11,182 nucleotides of DNA from an uncultured Ilumatobacter sp. (GTDB lineage: Bacteria; Actinomycetota; Acidimicrobiia; Acidimicrobiales; Ilumatobacteraceae): NCBI GenBank assembly GCA_937891565.1, contig CALAHA010000041.1, positions 1-11,182 on the forward strand, given 5' to 3'. Positions 1 through 6,879 of the stretch are shown one piece after another (the first letter of the stretch is position 1; each line of letters begins with the position of its first letter). The translations under genes were made by a program, and so were the position numbers. The notes under the pieces were generated by a model. It saw nothing but the letters and a program-made list of their open reading frames with translations, searched no databases and was not told the origin of the DNA.

Positions 1-47
1 CAGAACCTTGTGGCACAGGGTCGAGACATGACAAGAATCGATGCCCC

Positions 48-82
48 ACTGTCACACCGAGGTCTGACCTCGGTGTGACAGT
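48..82 (-). terminator. Long perfect hairpin ending the Mrp operon
   Basis: Two 16-nt arms (48-63 and 67-82) are perfectly complementary around a 3-nt loop (CTG); the right arm begins ACCTCGGTGTGACAGT. On the minus strand the hairpin starts at the first base of the regulator's TAA stop codon, where an operon terminator would sit. No T-run follows on either strand, so it is not a classical rho-independent terminator. It may be a U-less terminator of the kind proposed for actinobacteria, a 3'-end stabiliser, a bidirectional terminator, or a copy of a dispersed palindromic repeat. Bases 1-47 to its left contain no assignable gene. Confidence 0.6.
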
Positions 83-411
83 TAGTCGCGGAGCATGGTG
101 AGGAGTTCGCCGATGTTGTGCTTGACCTCGAGCGGGTGCCGGAGCGACTCTTCGGCGACGATTTCGTAGTGGTTCCGTCGGCCGACTTTCTCGCGTCGTA
201 AGAATCCGGCCTGGACGAGTTCGTCAAGAATACGTTGCACTGCGCCCTGGGTGATGCCGACTGCGTAGGCCAGATCGCGCTGGCGCAGGTCGGGGTCTCG
301 ATCGAGTGCGACCATCACGTGGGCGTGGTTGGTGAGGAATGTCCACGATGGCAAGTTGGGCGATGGGGCGTGCACGGGATCGCGCAGGGTGCTGGTGCTG
401 GGCATGTTCAC
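82..411 (-). CDS. Winged-helix transcriptional regulator, last gene of the Mrp operon
   Basis: This is a 109-residue protein with a single winged helix-turn-helix fold. After about 20 unstructured residues comes a WTFLTNHAHVMVAL helix (23-36). The HTH spans about residues 43-66, with the recognition helix near VGITQGAVQRILDEL. A basic wing (LRREKVGRRNHYEI, 71-84) and a C-terminal helix follow. This resembles the small autonomous MarR/ArsR-like regulators common in actinobacteria, and no ligand domain is visible. The GTG start at 411 is chosen because AAGGAGA lies 7 nt upstream; the ATG two codons later would be too far from it. The start overlaps the mrpG stop by 4 nt (GTGA), so it should be translated with the antiporter genes. 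Control of the operon or of the neighbouring usp gene is inference. The DNA-binding call is firm; the target is unknown. Confidence 0.85.
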   Translation of the reverse strand: MNMPSTSTLRDPVHAPSPNLPSWTFLTNHAHVMVALDRDPDLRQRDLAYAVGITQGAVQRILDELVQAGFLRREKVGRRNHYEIVAEESLRHPLEVKHNIGELLTMLRD

Positions 412-749
412 GGCTGGGTCTCCTTCGACGCCTGGCTGATTCGGTCTCGGGTCAGGTCGTCGTCACGAAGATAGGCCGACGAACTGGTGCGATGTGTTGC
501 TCTGAACAACAAGTGGGTCGCAGCGGGCAAAGTCAACACCAGCGCTACTACCGCGACCGCCAGTTGCGCCGCGCCAAACAGGCCGACTTCGGGGGCTGCG
601 CCAATGGCGACGAACATGAAGGCGATCGGGCTGGCTTTGCCGGCGGAATGGAACCGTGCAGCCGCGCTGTTGAAGCGCAATAGGCCGACACCGGCCAGTA
701 CAGCGAGCACTGCGCCGACGAGGATGAGTGAACTTGATATTGGGTTCAC
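408..749 (-). CDS. mrpG: Mrp antiporter subunit G (MrpG/MnhG/PhaG)
   Basis: This is a 113-residue small membrane subunit of the Mrp cation/proton antiporter. It has three hydrophobic segments (about 7-24, 40-57 and 61-78). The family signature follows the first segment as GVGLLRFNSAAARFHSAGKA, corresponding to the usual GLLRFPD-ARLHAATKA pattern. The hydrophilic, charged C-terminal tail (about 85-113) is somewhat long for the family. The frame is open further upstream, but the GTG at 749 is chosen because it overlaps the mrpF stop by 4 nt (GTGA), has AGGGG 8 nt upstream, and puts the family's N-terminal helix at the start. In studied bacteria every Mrp subunit is needed for normal complex function; the specific task of MrpG is not known. 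Confidence 0.93.
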   Translation of the reverse strand: MNPISSSLILVGAVLAVLAGVGLLRFNSAAARFHSAGKASPIAFMFVAIGAAPEVGLFGAAQLAVAVVALVLTLPAATHLLFRATHRTSSSAYLRDDDLTRDRISQASKETQP

Positions 750-1003
750 GAGCTGGACCCCTGTTCGAGGAAGCGCGTCATGACGACGGTTGCGGTAAAG
801 CCGACGATTGCAACGACAGCGACGATCGGCAGGTAAGTCGTTGACCCGGTGCTCGCGGCCTTCGTGGCAATCGCTCCCATCAGGGCGACGAGCGCAACAT
901 CGAGTGCAATCACTCGGTCGGCAAGGCCAGGCCCCCGGATCACGCGAATCATGGCGCACAGGCTCGAGACAACGAACAGTGCAATGGCGATCGAAGTAAT
1001 CAT
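746..1003 (-). CDS. mrpF: Mrp antiporter subunit F (MrpF/MnhF/PhaF)
   Basis: This is an 85-residue membrane protein of normal family length. It has three hydrophobic helices (about 2-17, 34-48 and 58-75). The conserved cytoplasmic loop RGPGLADRVIALD lies after the first helix and matches the family's GP-x-DR-V-ALD signature. The ATG at 1003 is preceded by a strong AGGGAGGA ribosome site about 10 nt upstream and overlaps the mrpE stop (ATGA). MrpF is an integral small subunit of the seven-protein Na+/H+ antiporter. It has been linked in other organisms to cholate efflux, which cannot be judged from this sequence. Confidence 0.94.
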   Translation of the reverse strand: MITSIAIALFVVSSLCAMIRVIRGPGLADRVIALDVALVALMGAIATKAASTGSTTYLPIVAVVAIVGFTATVVMTRFLEQGSSS

Positions 1004-1590
1004 GTGGCGGTGTCCTCCCTTTCCGGAAGCGGCCCAGAATTCGGCACAACTACCGGATGAGCAGCTGGATCAGTAGCCAGATCGGCAGTGGGGAACGCAC
1101 GGCACGCCAACTCGGCAAGCCGCTCGACATGCTTGGTCACCTGGGGTGCGGCGTCAGCATGCAGTAGATGCAGGTAGAGCCGTCCGCTGTCGACGTCGAT
1201 GTCAACGATTGCGGTGCCGGGGGTGAGCGTGATTGACACGGTGAGCAACAGCAGGTGCGCCGAGGAGTCGGCCCTGGTGTCGATGCCGATGATGACCTCG
1301 TCGGTGTAGTCGGCAGGCGTCAGGATCTCCCACACCACCTGTGCGGTTGAACGGACCAGGTCGACAAGGACGAGCCAGACCAGCTGGAACAGCGCCCCGA
1401 AGCGCACGGCGCGACCGGCTGGGCTCGCCCCGGCGATCACGAGTGCGATGACGGCAATGATGATGCCCGACAGGACATTGGCGATGCTGAACGCTTCCCA
1501 CAGCCCACACCACGCGATGACGAGTACGGCAATCACGAGCAGCATGCGTGGCGTTGCCAGGGGCTTGATGCGGTTGATGAGAGCGCTCAT
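1000..1590 (-). CDS. mrpE: Mrp antiporter subunit E (MrpE/MnhE/PhaE)
   Basis: This is a 196-residue subunit of the Mrp antiporter. Its hydrophobic segments lie at about 16-28, 32-53 and 64-78. A soluble domain follows, with the family motif SITLTPGTAIVDID (about 118-131) and then LYLHLLHAD. The protein is longer than the usual ~160 residues because of a C-terminal extension after about residue 160, rich in Ala, Pro and Asp. The ATG at 1590 overlaps the mrpD stop (ATGA). The ribosome site upstream is only a G-rich run, so translation may depend mostly on coupling to mrpD. The assignment is secure from the SITLTPGT signature and the operon position. Confidence 0.93.
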   Translation of the reverse strand: MSALINRIKPLATPRMLLVIAVLVIAWCGLWEAFSIANVLSGIIIAVIALVIAGASPAGRAVRFGALFQLVWLVLVDLVRSTAQVVWEILTPADYTDEVIIGIDTRADSSAHLLLLTVSITLTPGTAIVDIDVDSGRLYLHLLHADAAPQVTKHVERLAELACRAFPTADLATDPAAHPVVVPNSGPLPEREDTAT

Positions 1591-3092
1591 GGCGACGCCA
1601 CCCCACCGCGATCGGTGCCGAGTACTTCGTCGATATAGGTCTGCCCGTCGAGGAGGTCACGGGCAATTTCTTCGCTCATGTTCCAGAGCGGCCCGGCGAG
1701 CGCGACGACGGCGAGGGTGCCTGCCACGGCCGCCATGGTGGCGCCGTTCATCGTTCGCTTCGATGCCTTCGACGATGCGGGTTCGGACGGCGGCGTTGGT
1801 TCACGCCAGAACACGCCGAGCCAGATCTTGGACATCGACAGCAGTGTGAACATGCTGGCGACGAGGGCAACGACAACGATTGCCACCGAGCCCGCATTGA
1901 TGCCAGCGTCGATGAGCGACAGCTTGGCGACGAAGCCGGAGAACGGTGGGATACCAGCCAGGCTCAAAGCTGGGATTGCGAAGAGCACCGCAATGATTGG
2001 TCGGCGTGCTGCGAGACCGCCCACCTTGTCGAGGCTTGAGTTGCCCTGGTCGTCTTCGATCAGGCCGCCGACGAGGAACATGACGGTCTTGACCGGGATC
2101 TGGTGCACGAGGAACAGCACAGCGCCAGCGACACCGGCAACGCTGAACAGGCCGAGGCCCATCAGCATGTAGCCAATTTGGCTGACGACGTGGAACGAAA
2201 GGATCCGCTTCACATCGTTTTGAGCCAGCGCCCCCGCCACACCGACGAGCATGGTGAGTCCGGCAGCGACCAAGATAACGGGGCCAAGATCGTCCATTCC
2301 CGTCAGGGTGTGGAAGCGGATCATCACGTACACACCGATTTTCGTGAGCAGGCCGGCGAAGACCGCAGTGACAGTGGTTGGTGCGGTCGGGTAGCTGTCG
2401 GGCAGCCATGAAAACAGCGGAAACATTGCCGCCTTTGTGCCGAACACAACAAGGAACCAGAGCCCAATGCCGAGGCGAACACCGTCGTCAAGTTCGGGGA
2501 TCCGCTCGGCCAGCAGGGCGATATTGACCGTGCGCGTCGCCGCGTAGACGTAGGCGAGGCCGAGCAGAAACAGCGTTGATGCGAGCAGGTTGATGACGAC
2601 GTACGTCATGCCAGATCGCAGCTGAGCGGCACGGCCCTGGTGGGTGAGCAGCACGTAGCTCGACACGAGAATCAATTCGAACGCGACGAACAGGGTGAAG
2701 AGATCGCCGGTCAGGATGGCCAAGCTGACGCCGGCAGTCAGCACGAGCAGCATCGGCCCGACAACGGTCTGGTCGCCAGTCGACGCAGTGCCGCGCTGGC
2801 CAATCGCGAAGATGTCGACCACGAGGATCGTCAAGGTGGCAACGACCAGGATGAGTGCGGCGAATTGGTCGGCAACGAGGACGATTCCCAACTCGGGATC
2901 CCATCCACCGACGCGTACGACGGTGGTGCCGTTGCGCTGTACGTCGATCAGTAATGCGATGGCAGCAAGCGCGGTGGCCGACAGGCCCATGAGTGTGATC
3001 GCGTCACGCAGGTGATGCCGCTCGCGCACGAGTAGCCCGATGCCCGAAGCCGCCAACGGGCCGACGATGGCGAGTGCGATGATTGCGTTCAT
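1587..3092 (-). CDS. mrpD: Mrp antiporter subunit D, NuoN/NuoM-like (MrpD/MnhD/PhaD)
   Basis: This is a 501-residue polytopic subunit related to the proton-pumping subunits NuoM/NuoN of complex I, of normal MrpD length. The residues expected for a proton path are present: Glu139 in FVAFELILVSSYVLL, Lys220 in GTKAAMFPLFSWLP, Lys251 in LLTKIGVY, Lys295 in NDVKRILSFHVVSQIG, and His330/Lys335 in VHQIPVKTVMFL. The loop signature GIPPFSGF lies at 380-387. A short charged linker near 431-447 precedes the last helix. The ATG at 3092 has AAGGTGAG just upstream and overlaps the mrpC stop (ATGA). With MrpA it is thought to carry the antiport activity. The absence of other Nuo or hydrogenase genes argues against complex I or a membrane hydrogenase. 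Confidence 0.96.
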   Translation of the reverse strand: MNAIIALAIVGPLAASGIGLLVRERHHLRDAITLMGLSATALAAIALLIDVQRNGTTVVRVGGWDPELGIVLVADQFAALILVVATLTILVVDIFAIGQRGTASTGDQTVVGPMLLVLTAGVSLAILTGDLFTLFVAFELILVSSYVLLTHQGRAAQLRSGMTYVVINLLASTLFLLGLAYVYAATRTVNIALLAERIPELDDGVRLGIGLWFLVVFGTKAAMFPLFSWLPDSYPTAPTTVTAVFAGLLTKIGVYVMIRFHTLTGMDDLGPVILVAAGLTMLVGVAGALAQNDVKRILSFHVVSQIGYMLMGLGLFSVAGVAGAVLFLVHQIPVKTVMFLVGGLIEDDQGNSSLDKVGGLAARRPIIAVLFAIPALSLAGIPPFSGFVAKLSLIDAGINAGSVAIVVVALVASMFTLLSMSKIWLGVFWREPTPPSEPASSKASKRTMNGATMAAVAGTLAVVALAGPLWNMSEEIARDLLDGQTYIDEVLGTDRGGVASP

Positions 3093-3472
3093 GCGGTCTC
3101 ACCTTCGCGGTCATCAGCTGGTTTCGTAGACAGCTGTGCGACGCGTCGGTCTTCCACGTCGTCTTCGACGAGGTCGTCACCCGTGAGCTGACGCTGTCGC
3201 GAAGCGAGTGCCAAGACGAACAGCGTGAGGCCGAACGAGATGACAATGGCGGTCAGGGAGAATGCCTGGGGGAGCGGGTCAGATGATGGCAGGTCGGAAC
3301 TGCCGACGATCGGCGGTGCTCCTGCTGACCCTCCGGCTGCGAGAAGTGCCAACACAGCGGAATGGCCGAGCAGTGAGAAGCCGAGAACGATCCGGCTGAG
3401 CGAACGCGACGTGATGAGATAGACGCCAGAGCCCACGAGGGCGGCGACAGCAGCGATCAGTGCGGCGCTCAT
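3089..3472 (-). CDS. mrpC: Mrp antiporter subunit C, NuoK-like (MrpC/MnhC/PhaC)
   Basis: This is a 127-residue NuoK-like membrane subunit with three helices (about 2-18, 26-47 and 70-91). The family signature DPLPQAFSLTAIVISFGLT sits at the start of the third helix and matches the DPLPQALVLTAIVI pattern of MrpC. The loop between helices 2 and 3 is Ser/Pro-rich. A hydrophilic tail (about 92-127) with several Asp/Glu residues makes it slightly longer than typical ~113-residue homologues. The ATG at 3472 has GGAG about 8 nt upstream and overlaps the mrpB stop (ATGA). In the assembled complex MrpC lies between the MrpA and MrpD pumping units, as known from family structures. Confidence 0.95.
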   Translation of the reverse strand: MSAALIAAVAALVGSGVYLITSRSLSRIVLGFSLLGHSAVLALLAAGGSAGAPPIVGSSDLPSSDPLPQAFSLTAIVISFGLTLFVLALASRQRQLTGDDLVEDDVEDRRVAQLSTKPADDREGETA

Positions 3473-3942
3473 GAGCTGTTCTCCGCGTTTGTTTTCTCGT
3501 TCGCCAAGTCAGGCGGAGGCGTTGCCAAGTGGTCGGCACGGAACCCATCAAGCACAGCGACGATCAGCCCGGAGACGATCAAGGTGACGCCGATGTCAAA
3601 GACCAGTGCTGAGCCGCTCTTCACTTTTCCGAGCAACGGAAGTGTCTGTTCGACAACGACCTGATCAAGAAACACATTGCCCCAGAGCATCGGCGCAAGG
3701 GCAACGGTGCAGGCGATGATCGTGCCAGTTGCCAGAAGCGGGATTGCGCGGAACGGTAACGGGAACCCAGCGATGCTGCGCAGCACGAGCACGGCGCCGA
3801 TCAGCAGGCCCGCGGCAAAGCCGCCGCCCGGCCTGTTGTGCCCCGCGAAGAACACGAACACGGCGATAACCAGCGCCAGCGGCGTGGCTGCACGAACGCC
3901 GAGGCTCACGATCGGGGAGGGGCCGGTGGTCTGATCGATCAT
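3469..3942 (-). CDS. mrpB: Mrp antiporter subunit B (MrpB/MnhB/PhaB)
   Basis: This is a 157-residue membrane subunit with about four helices (about 17-33, 43-58, 66-86 and 110-131). The diagnostic loop GHNRPGGGFAAGL is at about 34-46 (family: GHN-PGGGF-GGL). The second conserved block KSGSALVFDIGVTLIV precedes the last helix. The C-terminal tail is hydrophilic and ends in NAENSS. The ATG at 3942 has GGGAG 7 nt upstream and overlaps the mrpA stop by ATGA. In some actinobacterial and proteobacterial operons MrpA and MrpB are fused; here they remain separate genes. Confidence 0.95.
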   Translation of the reverse strand: MIDQTTGPSPIVSLGVRAATPLALVIAVFVFFAGHNRPGGGFAAGLLIGAVLVLRSIAGFPLPFRAIPLLATGTIIACTVALAPMLWGNVFLDQVVVEQTLPLLGKVKSGSALVFDIGVTLIVSGLIVAVLDGFRADHLATPPPDLANEKTNAENSS

Positions 3943-6275
3943 CGGTCGGCTCCCGTCAGATTGTCAGTGGGCTCGGGAAGACGGCTCGGCTCGTCGGGCG
4001 AGAGCACAACTTCGGGTCGGCGACGCAGCAGCGCCAACACGCCGACTGCCACGACGACGAGCACGACGATTTCGCCGAGCGTGTCGAGTGCACGGATGTC
4101 GGTGAGGATGACATTGACCACATTTTTGCCGCCACCCTCGGACACCGCTTCGTCACTCAAACGCTCGACATTCGATGCTGGCACCGGCCCTCGAGCACTT
4201 GCGGTGAGGCCGACAGCCACTGCGGCCGCAGCCATCAGTGATACGCCGATGCGAGTGGTCTGCCAAAGTGCACCGTGGCGGGGGAACGTGGTCGTGAGGC
4301 GACCGAGGCCGAGTACAAAGCCGACCACGATGACGGTTTCGACAAGCAGTTGGGTGAGGACGAGGTCAGGTGCGCCGCTGGTGACGAAGAGGCCAGCAAT
4401 GGCGAAACCGACCGAGCCGAGCACGAGGGCCGCTCCCAGCCGCGTCCTGACCTGGGTGGAGGCGACGGCGCTCGCCGCGACGAATATTGCGAGGACCATT
4501 TGGGCGGCATTGTCGGCACCGGTGATCATGTCGAAGTCGATCGCGCCGATGAACGGGATGGTGGCAAGCGCTGCGACGGCAACCATGGTGAGCACGTAGC
4601 CGGGCAGCGATCCGTGCTGGACGCGCGCTGCGATATGACGTGCAATCGTGATCGATCCGTCGATACTCATGTCGACCGTGTCGGCACCAATCGTGCGCGG
4701 GGCGGTGTCGGTAGCGCGACGGCTAATGGCCCACCCAAGTGCGGCGCCTGCGGCGACGATCCCTGCCGAAATCAAGAACGCGTCGGTGAGCCCCGGCCAG
4801 CGGATCAGTGAGTAGACCTCGGCCTTGTTGTTGATCGTGACGGCAGCTGGACGAACCCAGTCGGTGATGTTCCCGAGGAACGCGAAGCCGAAGAGTGTGC
4901 AGGCGCCGAGGAATGCAGCTGGCGCGGCCATCAGCCATCGCCGAGGAGCAACCGCAGTCGGGGTGCCGTTGCCGCCGTGGAACACGGTGAGGATGAAGCG
5001 AGCCGTGTAGGCCACCGTGAGGACCGACCCACCAATAATCGCGACGAGAGCAACGGTGCGCTCGCCGCCACTGAGACCGAGGGCCGCTTCGACCGCCGCC
5101 TCCTTTGCAGGAAAGCCGAGCATTGGTGGCACGCCAGCCATGGATAGCGACGACACGAGTGCAACGCCGTAGGCAAGCGGCATCGACCGGTAGAGGCCTG
5201 ACAGTTCACGAATGTCACGCGTGCCGGTCCGGATGTCGATCTCGCCGACAATCATGAAGAGCGCGGCCTTAAAGATGGCGTGGGCGAACAGAATCGATAT
5301 CGCAGCGAAGACGGCCTTGCCCGACCCGAACGACAGCAGCACGATCATCAGTCCGAGCTGAGAGACGGTGCCCCACGCCAGGATCAGCTTGGCGTCGAGA
5401 TGACGGAGCGCACCAATGGCGCCCCAGACCATTGAGGCGGTTCCGAACGTGACGCCAAGGGGCGTCCATACCGACGTCTGCGCGAGTGCCGGTGATGCCA
5501 CGGCGACGAGGACGACGCCAGCTTTCACCATCGTGGCCGAGTGCAGGTAGGCGCTCACCGGCGTCGGTGCCTTCATTGCGCCGGGGAGCCAAATGTGGAA
5601 CGGGACTTGGGCCGACTTTGTGGCAGCCGCGATGAGGATCAAGATGGCTGCGACGGTTGCGCCAGTGCCGGTGACCGGTTCCAGATCGCTGAGGTACCGG
5701 CCAGGAGCGGCATCGTTCAGTACGACGAACCCGCCAAGCAGCACGAGGCCGCCACCTGCTGTTATCACGAGGGCACGTCGCGCTGCGGTCCTGGCCACCG
5801 GATCGGTCCGCTGGTGCCCGACGAGCAGGAATGAGGTGATCGAGGTGAGCTCCCAGGAGAGGAACATTGTCCAGACGGTGTCGGCGAGGACCAGGCCGAG
5901 CATTGCGGCCGAGAAACCGAGCAGTGTTGCAGCGAACCGGCCGAGGCCCTGCGCGGAGGCTGAGAAATAGCCGGCTGCATAGACGCAGACGAGCACCCCG
6001 ATGCCGGAGACGAGGAGGGCAATGAACGACGAGAAGGCGTCGAGTCGCAGCGCAATCGTCAGATCGAGTGGGCCGACCCACGTGAACTCCGCACGGGTTG
6101 TCGTCTGATCGACCAGCGCAATGGCGGCGACGGTTGCCGAGAACGCCATGGGCAGCGCAGCAACGAGAAATGACCATCGCGCAAGGCGTGCACCAACCAT
6201 CGAAACGACGGCGACCCCCAAGAGATGAACGACAAGGAGCGACCACAACACGATTGACCAAAGCCTATGGCTCAA
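3939..6275 (-). CDS. mrpA: Mrp antiporter subunit A, NuoL-like with MbhD/MbhE-type C-terminus (MrpA/MnhA)
   Basis: This is a 778-residue subunit, close to the usual non-fused MrpA length. Residues about 70-430 form a NuoL-like pump with Glu142 in FLSWELTSITSFLLVG, Lys220 in AATKSAQVPFHIWLPG, His246/Lys251 in LHSATMVKAG, Lys296 in LDAKLILAWGTVSQLG, His332/Lys336 in AHAIFKAALF, and GVPP at 381-384. The C-terminal part carries the MbhD-like (DUF4040) block GAPDLVLTQLLVETV (Glu646) and the MbhE-like block ILTDIRALDTLGEIVVLV (Glu735), both typical of MrpA. The start is uncertain. The first start in the frame is a TTG at 6275 with no visible ribosome site, and a GTG at 6251 is an alternative. It is the first gene of the operon and diverges from usp across about 130 nt. 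Confidence 0.95.
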   Translation of the reverse strand: MSHRLWSIVLWSLLVVHLLGVAVVSMVGARLARWSFLVAALPMAFSATVAAIALVDQTTTRAEFTWVGPLDLTIALRLDAFSSFIALLVSGIGVLVCVYAAGYFSASAQGLGRFAATLLGFSAAMLGLVLADTVWTMFLSWELTSITSFLLVGHQRTDPVARTAARRALVITAGGGLVLLGGFVVLNDAAPGRYLSDLEPVTGTGATVAAILILIAAATKSAQVPFHIWLPGAMKAPTPVSAYLHSATMVKAGVVLVAVASPALAQTSVWTPLGVTFGTASMVWGAIGALRHLDAKLILAWGTVSQLGLMIVLLSFGSGKAVFAAISILFAHAIFKAALFMIVGEIDIRTGTRDIRELSGLYRSMPLAYGVALVSSLSMAGVPPMLGFPAKEAAVEAALGLSGGERTVALVAIIGGSVLTVAYTARFILTVFHGGNGTPTAVAPRRWLMAAPAAFLGACTLFGFAFLGNITDWVRPAAVTINNKAEVYSLIRWPGLTDAFLISAGIVAAGAALGWAISRRATDTAPRTIGADTVDMSIDGSITIARHIAARVQHGSLPGYVLTMVAVAALATIPFIGAIDFDMITGADNAAQMVLAIFVAASAVASTQVRTRLGAALVLGSVGFAIAGLFVTSGAPDLVLTQLLVETVIVVGFVLGLGRLTTTFPRHGALWQTTRIGVSLMAAAAVAVGLTASARGPVPASNVERLSDEAVSEGGGKNVVNVILTDIRALDTLGEIVVLVVVAVGVLALLRRRPEVVLSPDEPSRLPEPTDNLTGADR

Positions 6276-6328
6276 GCAAAGATAGACAACAATAAACCAT
6301 TTAAAAAGGGTGTGTTAAAGTCGGTCTT

Positions 6329-6357
6329 TTAATTCCTGAAGTCCCACTCGTTGTCAA
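6329..6357 (-). promoter_or_regulatory. Possible promoter of the mrp operon in an AT-rich divergent region
   Basis: On the minus strand a perfect TTGACA (6357-6352) is followed, after 17 nt, by AATTAA (6334-6329), a poor match to a -10 box. The predicted leader to the TTG start at 6275 would be about 45-50 nt. The -35 hexamer overlaps the small palindrome GTTGTCAAC (6350-6358), and TTAAAA (6301-6306) and TTTTAA (6327-6332) form a second inverted pair. Either could be an operator. The whole 6276-6408 spacer must contain the signals for both mrpA and usp. I found no convincing plus-strand promoter by eye. Confidence 0.35.
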
Positions 6358-6396
6358 CCCAAGGCCAGCCTCTGGTCGATGATGAGCCCGTCACGA

Positions 6397-6403
6397 AAGG
6401 AAG
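6397..6403 (+). promoter_or_regulatory. Ribosome binding site that sets the usp start
   Basis: AAGGAAG ends 5 nt before the ATG at 6409. The two upstream in-frame ATGs (6379 and 6382) have no purine-rich site before them and would add an N-terminus unlike the family, so 6409 is taken as the start. Confidence 0.7.
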
Positions 6404-6408
6404 ATGAC

Positions 6409-6879
6409 ATGCGGACCATCACTCGCGATGCCAGGCCGAACGTGATTGCCGTTGCGGTCGACGGCAGCCACGAGTCGCGCCACGCCCTCGAATGGGCGGT
6501 GATCCACGCCGAGAGTCATGGCTTCGTCATCAGAGTCGTTACCGCGTACATCACGCCGCATGTCGCACTTGATCATCCGATGCCGATCGCCATCCTCGAT
6601 GTCGACGCGGCAGAAATCGCACGGGAGCGTGCAGCCGCTGTCGTCGTCGACGTACTCGGCGACAGCACGGCACTACTCGTCGTCGAACATGTGGTCAGCT
6701 CTGGACCCATTGATCGCGTGCTTGGCGATCAAGGTGAGGGCTTTGCGATGATCGTGGTCGGGACCCGACGTCGCCGTCGATGGTGGGATCGGTTCCGATT
6801 ATCGGCAACCAACCGCCTCATCGGCAAGGTTGATGTCCCGGTCATGGCCATCCCGTGTCCAGCCGATTGCCAGGGCTGA
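6409..6879 (+). CDS. Universal stress protein (UspA) family, degenerate ATP loop
   Basis: This is a 156-residue single-domain Usp protein, a normal length. It opens with the beta-strand NVIAVAVDGSHESRHALEWA (11-30), which includes Asp18 and Ser20, then the helix and strand typical of the fold. It ends with the strand DVPVMAIP (142-149). The nucleotide-binding signature G-2x-G-9x-G-(S/T) is only partly kept. Gly118 in VVGTRR is present, but the second Gly is Arg121 and the third is Leu131 (followed by Ser132), and the loop is a run of five Arg then WWDRF. ATP binding is therefore doubtful, as in UspA-type rather than UspFG/MJ0577-type proteins. It is transcribed divergently from the Mrp operon, so a shared response to salt or pH stress is plausible but inferred. 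It ends directly against the convergent gene at 6880. Confidence 0.9.
   Translation: MRTITRDARPNVIAVAVDGSHESRHALEWAVIHAESHGFVIRVVTAYITPHVALDHPMPIAILDVDAAEIARERAAAVVVDVLGDSTALLVVEHVVSSGPIDRVLGDQGEGFAMIVVGTRRRRRWWDRFRLSATNRLIGKVDVPVMAIPCPADCQG

Noticed and set aside
1..47. Possible gene fragment left of the terminal hairpin
   Set aside because: Short open frames exist on both strands, but none has a ribosome site or recognisable residues in the visible 47 bases.
408..1049. A long 213-residue frame for mrpG
   Set aside because: Residues before the GTG at 749 overlap mrpF and look like out-of-frame, Arg/Cys-rich translation. The GTG has a ribosome site and the 4-nt overlap.
3838..4599. Long plus-strand ORF of 253 residues antisense to mrpB/mrpA
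   Set aside because: It is a Ser/Thr/Arg-rich shadow of well-supported mrpA and mrpB coding sequence, typical of high-GC DNA.
1587..6275. NuoL/NuoN/NuoK-like subunits suggesting respiratory complex I or a membrane-bound hydrogenase
   Set aside because: All seven Mrp subunits are present in canonical order, with MrpB, E, F and G signatures and MrpA-specific C-terminal blocks. No hydrogenase, Fe-S or peripheral-arm genes occur.
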